Below are positions 7,650-16,797 of a stretch of 64,000 bases of DNA, piece by piece (position 1 is the first letter of the stretch; each line of letters opens with the position of its first letter). The notes under the pieces are model-generated. The model made no database searches. It was not told where the DNA came from and saw nothing but the letters and a program-made list of their open reading frames with translations. The translations under genes and the position numbers were made by a program. Where the stretch lies: the NCBI RefSeq assembly GCF_000026225.1, contig NC_011740.1, forward strand, positions 992,001-1,056,000, in the 5' to 3' direction. This stretch comes from Escherichia fergusonii ATCC 35469 (GTDB taxonomy: Bacteria > Pseudomonadota > Gammaproteobacteria > Enterobacterales > Enterobacteriaceae).

Positions 7650-9521
7650 TTGCCACACAGTGCTGAACTTGAGGTCAATGATGTGCTGGCAGTCAGCAAT
7701 CTGACTATCCACTTTCATCATGAACAGCAACAAATCGCAGCCGTGCGTGATCTCTCATTTACGCTTCAGCGGGGAGAAACGCTGGCGATTGTGGGGGAGT
7801 CAGGTTCTGGCAAATCAGTAACGGCACTGGCGTTGCTGCGACTCATTGAACAGTCTGGTGGTCAGGCTAGCAGTCAACAAATGTTGTTACGCAGACGTAA
7901 TCGCGAAGTGATTGAGCTAAGTGAGCAAAGCCAGGCGCAAATGCGGCATATTCGTGGTGCCGATATTGCGATGATATTTCAGGAGCCAATGACCTCGCTC
8001 AACCCGGTGTTTACCGTCGGTGAGCAGATCGCGGAATCTATTCGCTTGCATCAGGGCGTTGGTAAAGAAGAGGCGCTGGCTGAAGCGAAACGGATGCTTG
8101 ATCAGGTACGTATTCCTGATTCCCACACCATTCTTTCACGTTATCCGCATCAGCTGTCTGGCGGAATGCGACAGCGTGTGATGATTGCTATGGCGTTATC
8201 ATGCCGCCCGGCGATTCTGTTAGCAGATGAACCGACCACAGCACTGGATGTCACAATTCAGGCGCAAATCCTGCAATTAATCAAAGTATTGCAACAGGAT
8301 TTATCCATGGGGGTTATTTTTATTACCCATGATATGGGCGTAGTCGCTGAAGTAGCTGATCGTGTGTTGGTCATGCATCAGGGGCAAGCCGTTGAGACGG
8401 GGAGCGTGGAGAACATTTTCCATGCGCCACAGCATCCCTACACTCAGGCGTTATTAGCTGCAGTCCCGCGCCTTGGTGCAATGAAAGGGCAGGCATTTCC
8501 GCGCCGTTTTCCATTGATCTCGCTGGACGACCCGCAAAAACGGGAACCTCAGGCAGAACAAAATACCGTAGTGCCGGGTGAGCCAATCTTACAGGTGCGC
8601 AATCTGGTGACACGTTTTCCCTTGCGTAGTGGCTTGCTTAATCGCATTACCCGTGAAGTTCATGCCGTTGAAAATATCAGTTTTGATCTCTGGCCGGGCG
8701 AAACCCTGGCGCTGGTGGGAGAGTCAGGATGTGGGAAATCTACCACCGGGCGGGCATTGCTCAGACTGGTAGAGATGCAAAGCGGAGCGATTACTTTTCA
8801 AGGTCAGCGTATTGATTTGTTATCTGATTATCAGTTGCAGCCGTTGCGTCGTGATATTCAGTTTATTTTTCAGGACCCGTACGCTTCGCTCGACCCACGT
8901 CAGACGGTAGGGTACTCCATCATGGAGCCACTACGTGTCCATGGGTTACTACAAGGAAAAGCGGCAGCCGCACGTGTTGCAGAGCTGTTGGAGCGCGTCG
9001 GGTTACTCCCGGAACATGCGCTGCGCTACCCTCATGAGTTCTCTGGTGGTCAGCGGCAACGGATCTGTATTGCCCGTGCCCTGGCCCTTAATCCAAAAGT
9101 TATTATTGCCGACGAAGCTGTCTCGGCACTGGATGTTTCGATCCGTGGGCAAATCATTAATCTCTTACTTGATCTTCAAAAAGAGTTTGGTATCGCCTTC
9201 ATTTTTATTTCTCACGATATGGCAGTTGTTGAGCGTATCAGTCACCGCGTGGCGGTGATGTACCTTGGGCAGATTGTCGAGATAGGCCCACGTCGCGCGG
9301 TATTTGAAGATCCACAGCATCCTTATACCCGTAAATTGTTAGCTGCAGTTCCGGTGGCGGAGCCTGGCCGCCATCGACCACAACGCGTTTTACTGTCAGA
9401 TGATTTACCCGGCAACATCTACAAACGGGGCGAATCTCCTCCCCCAATGACATTGCAATTAGCAGGACCTGGGCACTACGTTGCGCGCCCAACAACAGAA
9501 CATGTGCTATCGCGTGTTTAA
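7650..9521 (+). CDS. gsiA: Glutathione import ATP-binding protein GsiA
   Basis: 623 residues from a TTG at 7650, with AAGGAG six bases upstream. This start gives the same length and N-terminus (MPHS) as K-12 GsiA; a frame from 7629 is longer but lacks the site. Two fused ABC domains of the OppD/OppF type: first Walker A GESGSGKS at 49-56 with signature LSGGMRQR at 169-176, and second Walker A GESGCGKST at 357-365 with a later FSGGQRQR. It powers import of glutathione (and gamma-glutamyl peptides) through GsiC/GsiD with binding protein GsiB. First gene of the gsiABCD operon; the usual leading gene iaaA is missing. Confidence 0.96.
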   Translation: MPHSAELEVNDVLAVSNLTIHFHHEQQQIAAVRDLSFTLQRGETLAIVGESGSGKSVTALALLRLIEQSGGQASSQQMLLRRRNREVIELSEQSQAQMRHIRGADIAMIFQEPMTSLNPVFTVGEQIAESIRLHQGVGKEEALAEAKRMLDQVRIPDSHTILSRYPHQLSGGMRQRVMIAMALSCRPAILLADEPTTALDVTIQAQILQLIKVLQQDLSMGVIFITHDMGVVAEVADRVLVMHQGQAVETGSVENIFHAPQHPYTQALLAAVPRLGAMKGQAFPRRFPLISLDDPQKREPQAEQNTVVPGEPILQVRNLVTRFPLRSGLLNRITREVHAVENISFDLWPGETLALVGESGCGKSTTGRALLRLVEMQSGAITFQGQRIDLLSDYQLQPLRRDIQFIFQDPYASLDPRQTVGYSIMEPLRVHGLLQGKAAAARVAELLERVGLLPEHALRYPHEFSGGQRQRICIARALALNPKVIIADEAVSALDVSIRGQIINLLLDLQKEFGIAFIFISHDMAVVERISHRVAVMYLGQIVEIGPRRAVFEDPQHPYTRKLLAAVPVAEPGRHRPQRVLLSDDLPGNIYKRGESPPPMTLQLAGPGHYVARPTTEHVLSRV

Positions 9522-9547
9522 CTACAGACAGGGTTCAGGAAAACAAT

Positions 9548-11086
9548 ATGACAATCAAGAAAGCCCGTAACTGGTGGCTAGCCCTCGGCGTGACCAGCGT
9601 TCTGGTGGCACCTTCGGTGTTTGCAGCGAAAGATGTGGTCGTTGCAGTAGGATCAAATTTTACGACTCTTGATCCTTACGATGCCAATGACACGTTATCG
9701 CAAGCGGTAGCGAAATCGTTTTATCAGGGATTATTTGGTCTTGATAAAGATATGAAGCTGAAAAATGTGCTGGCAGAGAGTTATACCGTTTCGGATGACG
9801 GTCTGGTCTATACCCTGAAATTGCGTGACGGGATAAAGTTTCAGGATGGTAGCGATTTTAATGCCACGGCAGTTAAAGCCAATCTCGATCGCGCCAGCAA
9901 TCCGGGCAATCATCTCAAGCGTTACAACCTGTACAAAAATATTGCAAAAACAGACGTGATTGATGACAGGACAGTTGCTATCACCCTGAAACAACCATTC
10001 TCAGCGTTTATTAATATCCTTGCCCATCCGGCAACCGCAATGATCTCGCCTGCGGCACTGGAAAAATATGGTAAGGACATTGGTTTTCACCCGGTAGGTA
10101 CGGGGCCGTATGAGCTCGAGACCTGGAATCAGACCGACTTTGTAAAAGTGAAAAAATTTGCCGGGTACTGGCAACAAGGTCTGCCGAAGCTTGACTCCAT
10201 TACCTGGCGTCCGGTCGCTGATAATAATACCCGTGCGGCGATGCTCCAGACCGGAGAAGCGCAGTTTGCCTTTCCCATTCCTTATGAACAGGCCGCGTTG
10301 CTGGAAAAAAATAAAAACTTACAGCTGGTTGCCAGTCCGTCAATTATGCAGCGTTATATCAGCATGAACGTGACACAAAAACCGTTCGATAATCCGAAGG
10401 TGCGTGAGGCGCTGAACTATGCCATTAACCGTCAGGCATTGGTGAAAGTGGCATTTGCTGGTTACGCCACTCCGGCAATGGGTGTGCTGCCTCCCGCAAT
10501 CGCCTATGCGCAAAGTTATCAACCATGGCCTTATGACCCGGCAAAAGCACGGAAATTATTAAAAGAGGCCGGTTATCCCAACGGATTCAGTACTACGCTC
10601 TGGTCATCGCATAATCACAGTACTGCCCAAAAGGTGCTGCAATTTACCCAACAACAACTGGCACAAATTGGTGTAAAAGCGCAAGTGACGGCGATGGATG
10701 CCGGGCAACGTGCGGCAGAAGTGGAAGGTAAAGGGCAAAAAGAGAGTGGTGTGAGGATGTTTTATACCGGCTGGACGGCATCCACCGGCGAAGCGGACTG
10801 GGCATTGTCACCGCTGTTCGCTTCACAAAACTGGCCGCCCACTCTGTTTAATACTGCTTTTTACAGTAATAAACAGGTGGATGAGGATTTAGCGGCTGCA
10901 CTAAAAACAACTCAACCGGCAGAAAAAGCGCGACTTTATAAAGATGCTCAGGACATTCTCTGGAAAGAGTCGCCGTGGATCCCGCTGGTGGTGGAAAAGC
11001 TGGTGTCGGCGCACAGTAAGAATTTGACAGGCTTTTGGATTATGCCCGATACCGGTTTCAGTTTTGATGATGCAGATTTGCAATAA
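9548..11086 (+). CDS. gsiB: Glutathione-binding periplasmic protein GsiB
   Basis: 512 residues, the family length. N-terminal signal peptide with hydrophobic core and cleavage predicted at VFA/AKD after residue 26. The mature part is an SBP family 5 (DppA/OppA-like) binding protein with the usual phrase GTGPYELETWNQTDF. Captures glutathione in the periplasm for the GsiACD transporter. The signal peptide differs clearly from K-12 while the mature part is closely similar, a common pattern for orthologues. Preceded by CAGGAAAACAAT. Confidence 0.96.
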   Translation: MTIKKARNWWLALGVTSVLVAPSVFAAKDVVVAVGSNFTTLDPYDANDTLSQAVAKSFYQGLFGLDKDMKLKNVLAESYTVSDDGLVYTLKLRDGIKFQDGSDFNATAVKANLDRASNPGNHLKRYNLYKNIAKTDVIDDRTVAITLKQPFSAFINILAHPATAMISPAALEKYGKDIGFHPVGTGPYELETWNQTDFVKVKKFAGYWQQGLPKLDSITWRPVADNNTRAAMLQTGEAQFAFPIPYEQAALLEKNKNLQLVASPSIMQRYISMNVTQKPFDNPKVREALNYAINRQALVKVAFAGYATPAMGVLPPAIAYAQSYQPWPYDPAKARKLLKEAGYPNGFSTTLWSSHNHSTAQKVLQFTQQQLAQIGVKAQVTAMDAGQRAAEVEGKGQKESGVRMFYTGWTASTGEADWALSPLFASQNWPPTLFNTAFYSNKQVDEDLAAALKTTQPAEKARLYKDAQDILWKESPWIPLVVEKLVSAHSKNLTGFWIMPDTGFSFDDADLQ

Positions 11087-11105
11087 GCAATAATCAAGGA
11101 GTTGA

Positions 11106-12026
11106 ATGCTTAATTATGTACTCAAGCGCCTGCTGGGGCTGATCCCAACACTGCTGATTGTGGCGGTGTTGGTGTTTTTATTTGTCCATCTGCTGCCAGG
11201 TGACCCCGCACGTTTGATTGCCGGGCCGGAAGCTGACGCACAGGTAATTGAACTGGTGCGCCAACAGTTAGGGCTGGATAAGCCATTACACGTTCAGTTC
11301 TGGCATTACATCACCAGTGTAGTGCAGGGCGATTTTGGCACGTCGATGGTTTCTCGTCGCCCGGTATCTGAAGAGATCGCCAGTCGCTTTATGCCGACAT
11401 TATGGCTAACTCTTACCAGTATGATCTGGGCTGTCTTGTTTGGTATGGCGGCAGGAATTGTCGCCGCTGTCTGGCGTAATCGCTGGCCAGATCGTCTTAG
11501 TATGACGCTGGCGGTATCGGGTATTTCCTTTCCGGCCTTTGCCCTTGGCATATTGCTGATGCAGATCTTTTCCGTTGAGCTTGGTTGGTTGCCGACAGTG
11601 GGCGCTGAAAGCTGGCAACACTATATTTTGCCATCTGTTACCCTGGGTGCTGCGGTGGCATCGGTAATGGCGCGTTTTACCCGAGCTTCTTTTGTCGATG
11701 TGCTGAGCGAAGATTATATGCGCACAGCACGAGCCAAAGGGGTGAGCGAAACCTGGGTTGTGCTAAAACATGGGCTGCGTAATGCCATGATCCCGGTGGT
11801 AACCATGATGGGGCTACAGTTTGGCTTTCTGCTGGGCGGATCGATTGTCGTCGAAAAAGTGTTTAACTGGCCGGGGCTGGGGCGTTTGCTGGTCGATTCG
11901 GTGGAAATGCGAGATTACCCGGTAATTCAGGCGGAAGTGCTGCTATTTTCGCTGGAGTTTATTCTAATCAACTTGCTGGTGGATGTTCTGTACGCCGCCA
12001 TCAATCCCGCAATCAGGTACAAGTAA
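11106..12026 (+). CDS. gsiC: Glutathione ABC transporter permease GsiC
   Basis: 306 residues, DppB/OppB type. Six predicted membrane segments, the first at about 9-30 (LLGLIPTLLIVAVLVFLF) followed by the family phrase LLPGDPARL. The cytoplasmic EAA loop (DYMRTARAKG, then LRNAMIPVV) contacts the ATPase. Starts 19 bp after gsiB with AAGGAGTTGA upstream. Inner-membrane pore subunit with GsiD. Confidence 0.97.
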   Translation: MLNYVLKRLLGLIPTLLIVAVLVFLFVHLLPGDPARLIAGPEADAQVIELVRQQLGLDKPLHVQFWHYITSVVQGDFGTSMVSRRPVSEEIASRFMPTLWLTLTSMIWAVLFGMAAGIVAAVWRNRWPDRLSMTLAVSGISFPAFALGILLMQIFSVELGWLPTVGAESWQHYILPSVTLGAAVASVMARFTRASFVDVLSEDYMRTARAKGVSETWVVLKHGLRNAMIPVVTMMGLQFGFLLGGSIVVEKVFNWPGLGRLLVDSVEMRDYPVIQAEVLLFSLEFILINLLVDVLYAAINPAIRYK

Positions 12027-12028
12027 GG

Positions 12029-12940
12029 ATGCAATTATTTAACTGGCGCCGTCAGGCGATCATGAAGTCTATGCCACTGGTTGAACCTGGGCAGGTGAGG
12101 ACCCCCTGGTATGAGTTCTGGCGTCGTTTTCGCCGTCAGCGAGTGGCGATGCTCGCCGCAGTGTTTGTTCTGCTGCTGATTATCGTGGCGATCTTTGCGC
12201 CGTGGCTAACTCCATATGATGCAGAAAACTATTTCGATTATGAAAGTCTGAACAGTGGTCCCTCGTTGCAGCACTGGTTTGGTGTCGATTCACTTGGGCG
12301 TGATATTTTTAGTCGGGTACTGGTCGGAGCCCAAATCTCGCTGGCTGCCGGGGTTTTCGCTGTTCTGTCAGGCGCGGTGCCCGGCACTTTATTGGGGTTG
12401 TTTGCGGGTTATTACGGTGGCTGGTGGGATCGCGTAATTATGCGAATTTGTGATGTGTTATTCGCTTTTCCGGGGATTTTGCTGGCCATCGCCGTGGTAG
12501 CGATTCTCGGTAGTGGTATCGCGAATGTGATTATTGCCGTGGCGATTTTCTCGATTCCGGCGTTTGCCCGCCTGGTGCGTGGCAACACATTGGTATTGAA
12601 GCAGCAAACATTCATAGAGTCAGCGCGCAGTATCGGCGCCAGCAATATGTCCATAATTTTCAATCACATCTTGCCAGGTACGGTGTCGTCCATTGTGGTT
12701 TTTTTCACCATGCGTATTGGCACCGCAATTATCTCTGCTGCCAGTCTTTCGTTCCTTGGCCTGGGGGCGCAACCACCTACGCCAGAATGGGGCGCAATGC
12801 TTAATGAGGCAAGGGCCGATATGGTGATCGCTCCGCATGTTGCTATCTTCCCGACGGTGGCGATTTTCCTGACAGTACTGGCGTTTAACCTGCTGGGTGA
12901 TGGACTGCGGGATGCATTGGATCCAAAGATGAAAGTATAA
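12029..12940 (+). CDS. gsiD: Glutathione ABC transporter permease GsiD
   Basis: 303 residues, DppC/OppC type, with an N-terminal cytoplasmic stretch before the first membrane segment (about 41-60) and typical phrases FGVDSLGRDIFSR and SLSFLGLGAQPPTPEWG. EAA-like loop at about 190-210 (ESARSIGAS). Starts 2 bp after the gsiC stop. Last gene of gsiABCD. The 130 bp downstream contains a GCCTGATT / AATCAGGC hairpin without a T-run before pdeI. Confidence 0.97.
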   Translation: MQLFNWRRQAIMKSMPLVEPGQVRTPWYEFWRRFRRQRVAMLAAVFVLLLIIVAIFAPWLTPYDAENYFDYESLNSGPSLQHWFGVDSLGRDIFSRVLVGAQISLAAGVFAVLSGAVPGTLLGLFAGYYGGWWDRVIMRICDVLFAFPGILLAIAVVAILGSGIANVIIAVAIFSIPAFARLVRGNTLVLKQQTFIESARSIGASNMSIIFNHILPGTVSSIVVFFTMRIGTAIISAASLSFLGLGAQPPTPEWGAMLNEARADMVIAPHVAIFPTVAIFLTVLAFNLLGDGLRDALDPKMKV

Positions 12941-13070
12941 AACCTGTGAAATAATTGCATCACGTAAGTATTGTGTATTTTGCCTGATTTTGTAGAATCA
13001 GGCCATTTGATTAACCGCCGCGCCATACTTAGCGGTGTAATGAGTAACCAATACTTAGTTAATTATTGTC

Positions 13071-15419
13071 ATGCATAGTTTGTACGAAAAGATTAAGATT
13101 AGATTGATAATTCTTTTTCTACTGGCTGCGCTATTATTTATTGGCCTGTTTTATGTATTAAACCTTGAACTGGTTTCTGACAGAGCCATAAAAAATGCTG
13201 AAAACAGATTTGAGCTAATTGAAAAGAATATTGGCTATTTTTTTAACGATATTGAAAGAGATGCCCTAACACTTAAAGATTCTCTTTATATGCTACGTAG
13301 AGAAGATGAGATTATCCGCGCAGCATTATTAAAAATGGAATCAATGCCTTATCTCGATACCATTGGTTTGGTCATGGATAACGGTAAATATTTACTCTTT
13401 ACCCGTGGTGTGAATAATAAAATAAATGTTTATCACCAGAATAAAATCAACGGACCGTTAGTTGATCAGGCAGGCAGGGAGGTCTTTAAACAGTTTAATC
13501 CTAATAAACGCCCGTGGTCGGAAACGTTAGTCAATGAAAATAGTGGCTGGAGTGAAGCTTATAATTGCTTCGAACGTCCGGGTAAAAAATGTATCTCATG
13601 GACATTAGCCATTAACGGTAAAGATCGAGAGCTACTGGCAATTGACAGAATACATGTTGATCTGAACTGGCGACACTTAAATGAGTATCTTGATAAAATC
13701 AGCAGTGGTGGTGAAGTTCTTTTCCTGCAACAGGGTAACGTGGTTATCGCCAAAAACAACAACGCACGAGAAAAACTGATCGTTTATAATGGAGAAGGTA
13801 ATTATCACATTATAGACTCGAACGACACCTATTATATTTCACAACGCGCTCAGGTGCCGAATCATCCACTATTTGATATTTATTTTTATTATCCAATCGG
13901 GAGTTTATTCAGTACTGCAGATAAATATGTCTATATCTCCTTTGTCTTTATTATTGCAGTATTGGTAGTGCTGTATGCAATAAGTGTCAGGATCTTGCGT
14001 GGGCAGTTTTCAGAAATGACCTCACTGGTAACCGCGCTGGAATTCTTACCAGACTCTGCAGACGAAAACCAGGCATTAAAAATTCATGATGGCGATGCGA
14101 AAGAGATAATCAGTATTAAAAATTCGATTGCTGAAATGAAAGGGGCGGAAATTGAGCGCTCGAATAAACTACTGTCACTGATCTCTTATGATCAGGAAAG
14201 TGGCTTTATAAAGAATATGGCGATTATTGAATCGAATAATCGTCAGTACCTGGGGGCCGGGATGATTAAATTCTGCGGTCTGGAATCTCTGGAGGCTGTT
14301 TTTGGTGTAGAAGAGCGTAACAAAGTCGTCAAAGTTCTCTGCCGCCGTATTGCCGAAAAATTTGCTCAAAGTTGCGATATTGTCACGCTTTCCAGTGATC
14401 TCTACTTCCTGTTATGCCGGGAAAATGTGCGTGCTTTTGCGAATAACATTGCCCTGGTTGAGACGTTTGAAAAAGGTCTGGGTTACCGGAATATCCGTAT
14501 TCATAATTCGGCGATTTATGAGTTTCTCAAAGGTGAGGCTGCTTACGGTTACGTTGAGAAACTCAAACTGGCCCTATCCAGTATTCGCAATCATATGTTC
14601 TCTGAGTTCATTCTTTGCGATAACGATAAACTTAATGAAATAGAAGAGAACATCTGGATCTCACGTAATATTCGTCGGGCAATGAAAGAGGGCGAACTTT
14701 TCCTCGTTTACCAGCCTATTGTTGATATTCGTAGCCAGGGGATCCTTGGGGCAGAAGCACTCTGCCGTTGGGTGTCTGAGGAACGGGGTAATATTTCGCC
14801 ACTGAAATTTATTTCGATTGCAGAAGATATCGGTTTTATTAATGAGTTAGGGAACTGGATCATTGAGACCGCTATGCACGAATTTGCGGAGTTCAGGGCA
14901 AAGGCGCAACTGCGGGAAGATTTCCATCTGCATATTAATGTCTCGCCCTGGCAACTTAATGAACCTCTGTTCTATGAACGGATTATGGCGTGTCTCAGCA
15001 GTAGTGGTCTGCAACCGCAACAGATTTGTATTGAGATCACTGAAACAGTGGTTGAACGTATTAATGACTATTTCTATCAGAATATTGCGGTATTCAGAGA
15101 ACAAGGTTTTACCATTGCTATCGATGACTTCGGTACAGGTTTATCTAACCTGAAACGCTTTTATGAGATTAATCCTGACAGCATCAAGATTGATTATGAG
15201 TTTACATCCGATATTTTTGGTACTGCGGGGAAAATTATCCAGGTGATATTAGATCTTGCGCAAGATAACCATATTCCGGTTGTTGCAGAAGGTGTCGAAA
15301 CACCAGAGATTGCCAGTGCGTTAATGGATATTGGCTGTGTACAGGCGCAGGGGTATCTGTATCAGAAACCGTTGCCATTTTCAGCATGGGATATCAGTGG
15401 AAAGTTAGTGAAAGAGTAA
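13071..15419 (+). CDS. pdeI: Cyclic-di-GMP phosphodiesterase PdeI (YliE)
   Basis: 782 residues. N-terminal membrane helix (about 10-30), a periplasmic sensor region to about 280, a second helix, a degenerate GGDEF-like region and a C-terminal EAL domain. The EAL motif itself is at 562-564 within GAEALCRW, and the metal-binding DDFGTG lies at 685-690; both are intact, so phosphodiesterase activity is expected. No GGDEF signature is left in the middle. The periplasmic half is the part most different from my memory of K-12 YliE. Paired with the cyclase gene dgcI 9 bp downstream. Confidence 0.94.
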   Translation: MHSLYEKIKIRLIILFLLAALLFIGLFYVLNLELVSDRAIKNAENRFELIEKNIGYFFNDIERDALTLKDSLYMLRREDEIIRAALLKMESMPYLDTIGLVMDNGKYLLFTRGVNNKINVYHQNKINGPLVDQAGREVFKQFNPNKRPWSETLVNENSGWSEAYNCFERPGKKCISWTLAINGKDRELLAIDRIHVDLNWRHLNEYLDKISSGGEVLFLQQGNVVIAKNNNAREKLIVYNGEGNYHIIDSNDTYYISQRAQVPNHPLFDIYFYYPIGSLFSTADKYVYISFVFIIAVLVVLYAISVRILRGQFSEMTSLVTALEFLPDSADENQALKIHDGDAKEIISIKNSIAEMKGAEIERSNKLLSLISYDQESGFIKNMAIIESNNRQYLGAGMIKFCGLESLEAVFGVEERNKVVKVLCRRIAEKFAQSCDIVTLSSDLYFLLCRENVRAFANNIALVETFEKGLGYRNIRIHNSAIYEFLKGEAAYGYVEKLKLALSSIRNHMFSEFILCDNDKLNEIEENIWISRNIRRAMKEGELFLVYQPIVDIRSQGILGAEALCRWVSEERGNISPLKFISIAEDIGFINELGNWIIETAMHEFAEFRAKAQLREDFHLHINVSPWQLNEPLFYERIMACLSSSGLQPQQICIEITETVVERINDYFYQNIAVFREQGFTIAIDDFGTGLSNLKRFYEINPDSIKIDYEFTSDIFGTAGKIIQVILDLAQDNHIPVVAEGVETPEIASALMDIGCVQAQGYLYQKPLPFSAWDISGKLVKE

Positions 15420-15428
15420 AAAAGGTTT

Positions 15429-16757
15429 ATGTCCAGAATCAATAAAATCGTACTTATGGTGAGTCTGCTGATTTTTTTGTTAATATCGGCAGTCGCCTGC
15501 GGAATCTATACCCAAATGGTAAAAGAGCGGGTGTATAGTCTGAAACAGTCCGTTATTGATACTGCGTTCGCCATTGCTAATATTGCTGAGTATCGGCGCA
15601 GTGTGGCAATTGAACTGATTAACACGCTGGATTTAAGTGAACAACAACTTTTAACTGGCTTACGTACGGCATATGGTGACAGCATGTCACCTTCCTATCT
15701 TTATGATGTGGGGCCGTATATGGTTTCTAAAAACCAATGTACGCCTATAAAAGAGCTTGATACGAATTATTGTGATGAACTTTTACGGAATATCAACTAT
15801 TTGCATGTAAGAAATGCCGGATATACAGTACTTGATGGGAAAACTTTTGTTTATTATCTTTATCCAGTAGAAAATAACCAAAGTTTACTGTTTCTTCTGG
15901 GGTTGGAGCGCTTTTCATTGCTGGCAAAATCACTGGCAATGGATGGTGAAAATCTGATGTTCTCCATGTTTAAAGATGGCAAACCGATCCTTGGCGATGA
16001 CTATAATGCTGCTGATGCTGTATTTACAGTGTCGGAAGCCATGGATCGCTTCACTTATCTCCCATCGGGTTTATATGTTTTTTCTTATAAACGTTCGGTG
16101 TATATCCAGATTTGTGCGTTAATTTTACTTTTTGCTGCTGTTGTTGCCTTTATATCCTATTCCAGTAGTATTTACCTGGTTCGTCGGGTGATTAATCGTG
16201 GCATTGTGGAAAAAGAAGCTATTATTAATAATAATTTTGACCGGGTAATGGATGGTGGATTGTTTTTTAATCCGGCAGATGTCAAAAAACTATACAGCAT
16301 GTACAACTCGGCGTTTCTCGATGATTTAACCAAAGCGATGGGACGTAAATCATTTGATGAGGATTTAAAACTCTTACCAGACCAAAAAGGCTATTTGTGT
16401 CTGTTTGATGTTGATAAATTCAAAAATATCAATGATACCTTCGGACACTTATTTGGCGATGAAGTGCTAATGAAAGTAGTTAAAATTCTCAAAGCCCAAA
16501 TGCCAGCGGAAAAAGGTAAAGTTTATCGCTTTGGTGGTGATGAGTTTGCCATTATTTATACCGGCGGTACGCTTGAAGAATTACTGGCAATCTTAAGGGA
16601 GATTGTCCATTTTCAGGTAGGAAGTATTAATTTAAGCACCAGTATTGGTGTGGCGCATACTGACGAATGTAATGATCTGCAACGGCTTAAAATGCTGGCA
16701 GATGAACGTCTGTATAAGAGCAAAAAGAACGGCCGGGCGCAGATTACCTGGCAATAA
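15429..16757 (+). CDS. dgcI: Diguanylate cyclase DgcI (YliF)
   Basis: 442 residues: membrane helix at about 8-28, periplasmic sensor region, second helix near 220-240, then a GGDEF domain. The active-site GGDEF is intact at 369-373 (RFGGDEFAIIY). The product-inhibition RxxD motif expected just upstream is missing (AEKGKVYRF instead), so feedback inhibition through the primary I-site is unlikely. Second gene of a two-gene unit with pdeI, an opposing make/break pair for c-di-GMP. Confidence 0.94.
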   Translation: MSRINKIVLMVSLLIFLLISAVACGIYTQMVKERVYSLKQSVIDTAFAIANIAEYRRSVAIELINTLDLSEQQLLTGLRTAYGDSMSPSYLYDVGPYMVSKNQCTPIKELDTNYCDELLRNINYLHVRNAGYTVLDGKTFVYYLYPVENNQSLLFLLGLERFSLLAKSLAMDGENLMFSMFKDGKPILGDDYNAADAVFTVSEAMDRFTYLPSGLYVFSYKRSVYIQICALILLFAAVVAFISYSSSIYLVRRVINRGIVEKEAIINNNFDRVMDGGLFFNPADVKKLYSMYNSAFLDDLTKAMGRKSFDEDLKLLPDQKGYLCLFDVDKFKNINDTFGHLFGDEVLMKVVKILKAQMPAEKGKVYRFGGDEFAIIYTGGTLEELLAILREIVHFQVGSINLSTSIGVAHTDECNDLQRLKMLADERLYKSKKNGRAQITWQ

Positions 16758-16766
16758 TAAAGGAAA

Positions 16767-16789
16767 ACCCGGCGAACAACTCGCCGGGT
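16767..16789 (-). terminator. Terminator downstream of rimO (and dgcI)
   Basis: Stem ACCCGGCGA / TCGCCGGGT with a short loop between two convergent genes. On the minus strand the stem is followed by TTTTCCTTTATT, so it fits the end of rimO better than the end of dgcI. Confidence 0.7.
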
Positions 16790-16797
16790 CAGTGAGA

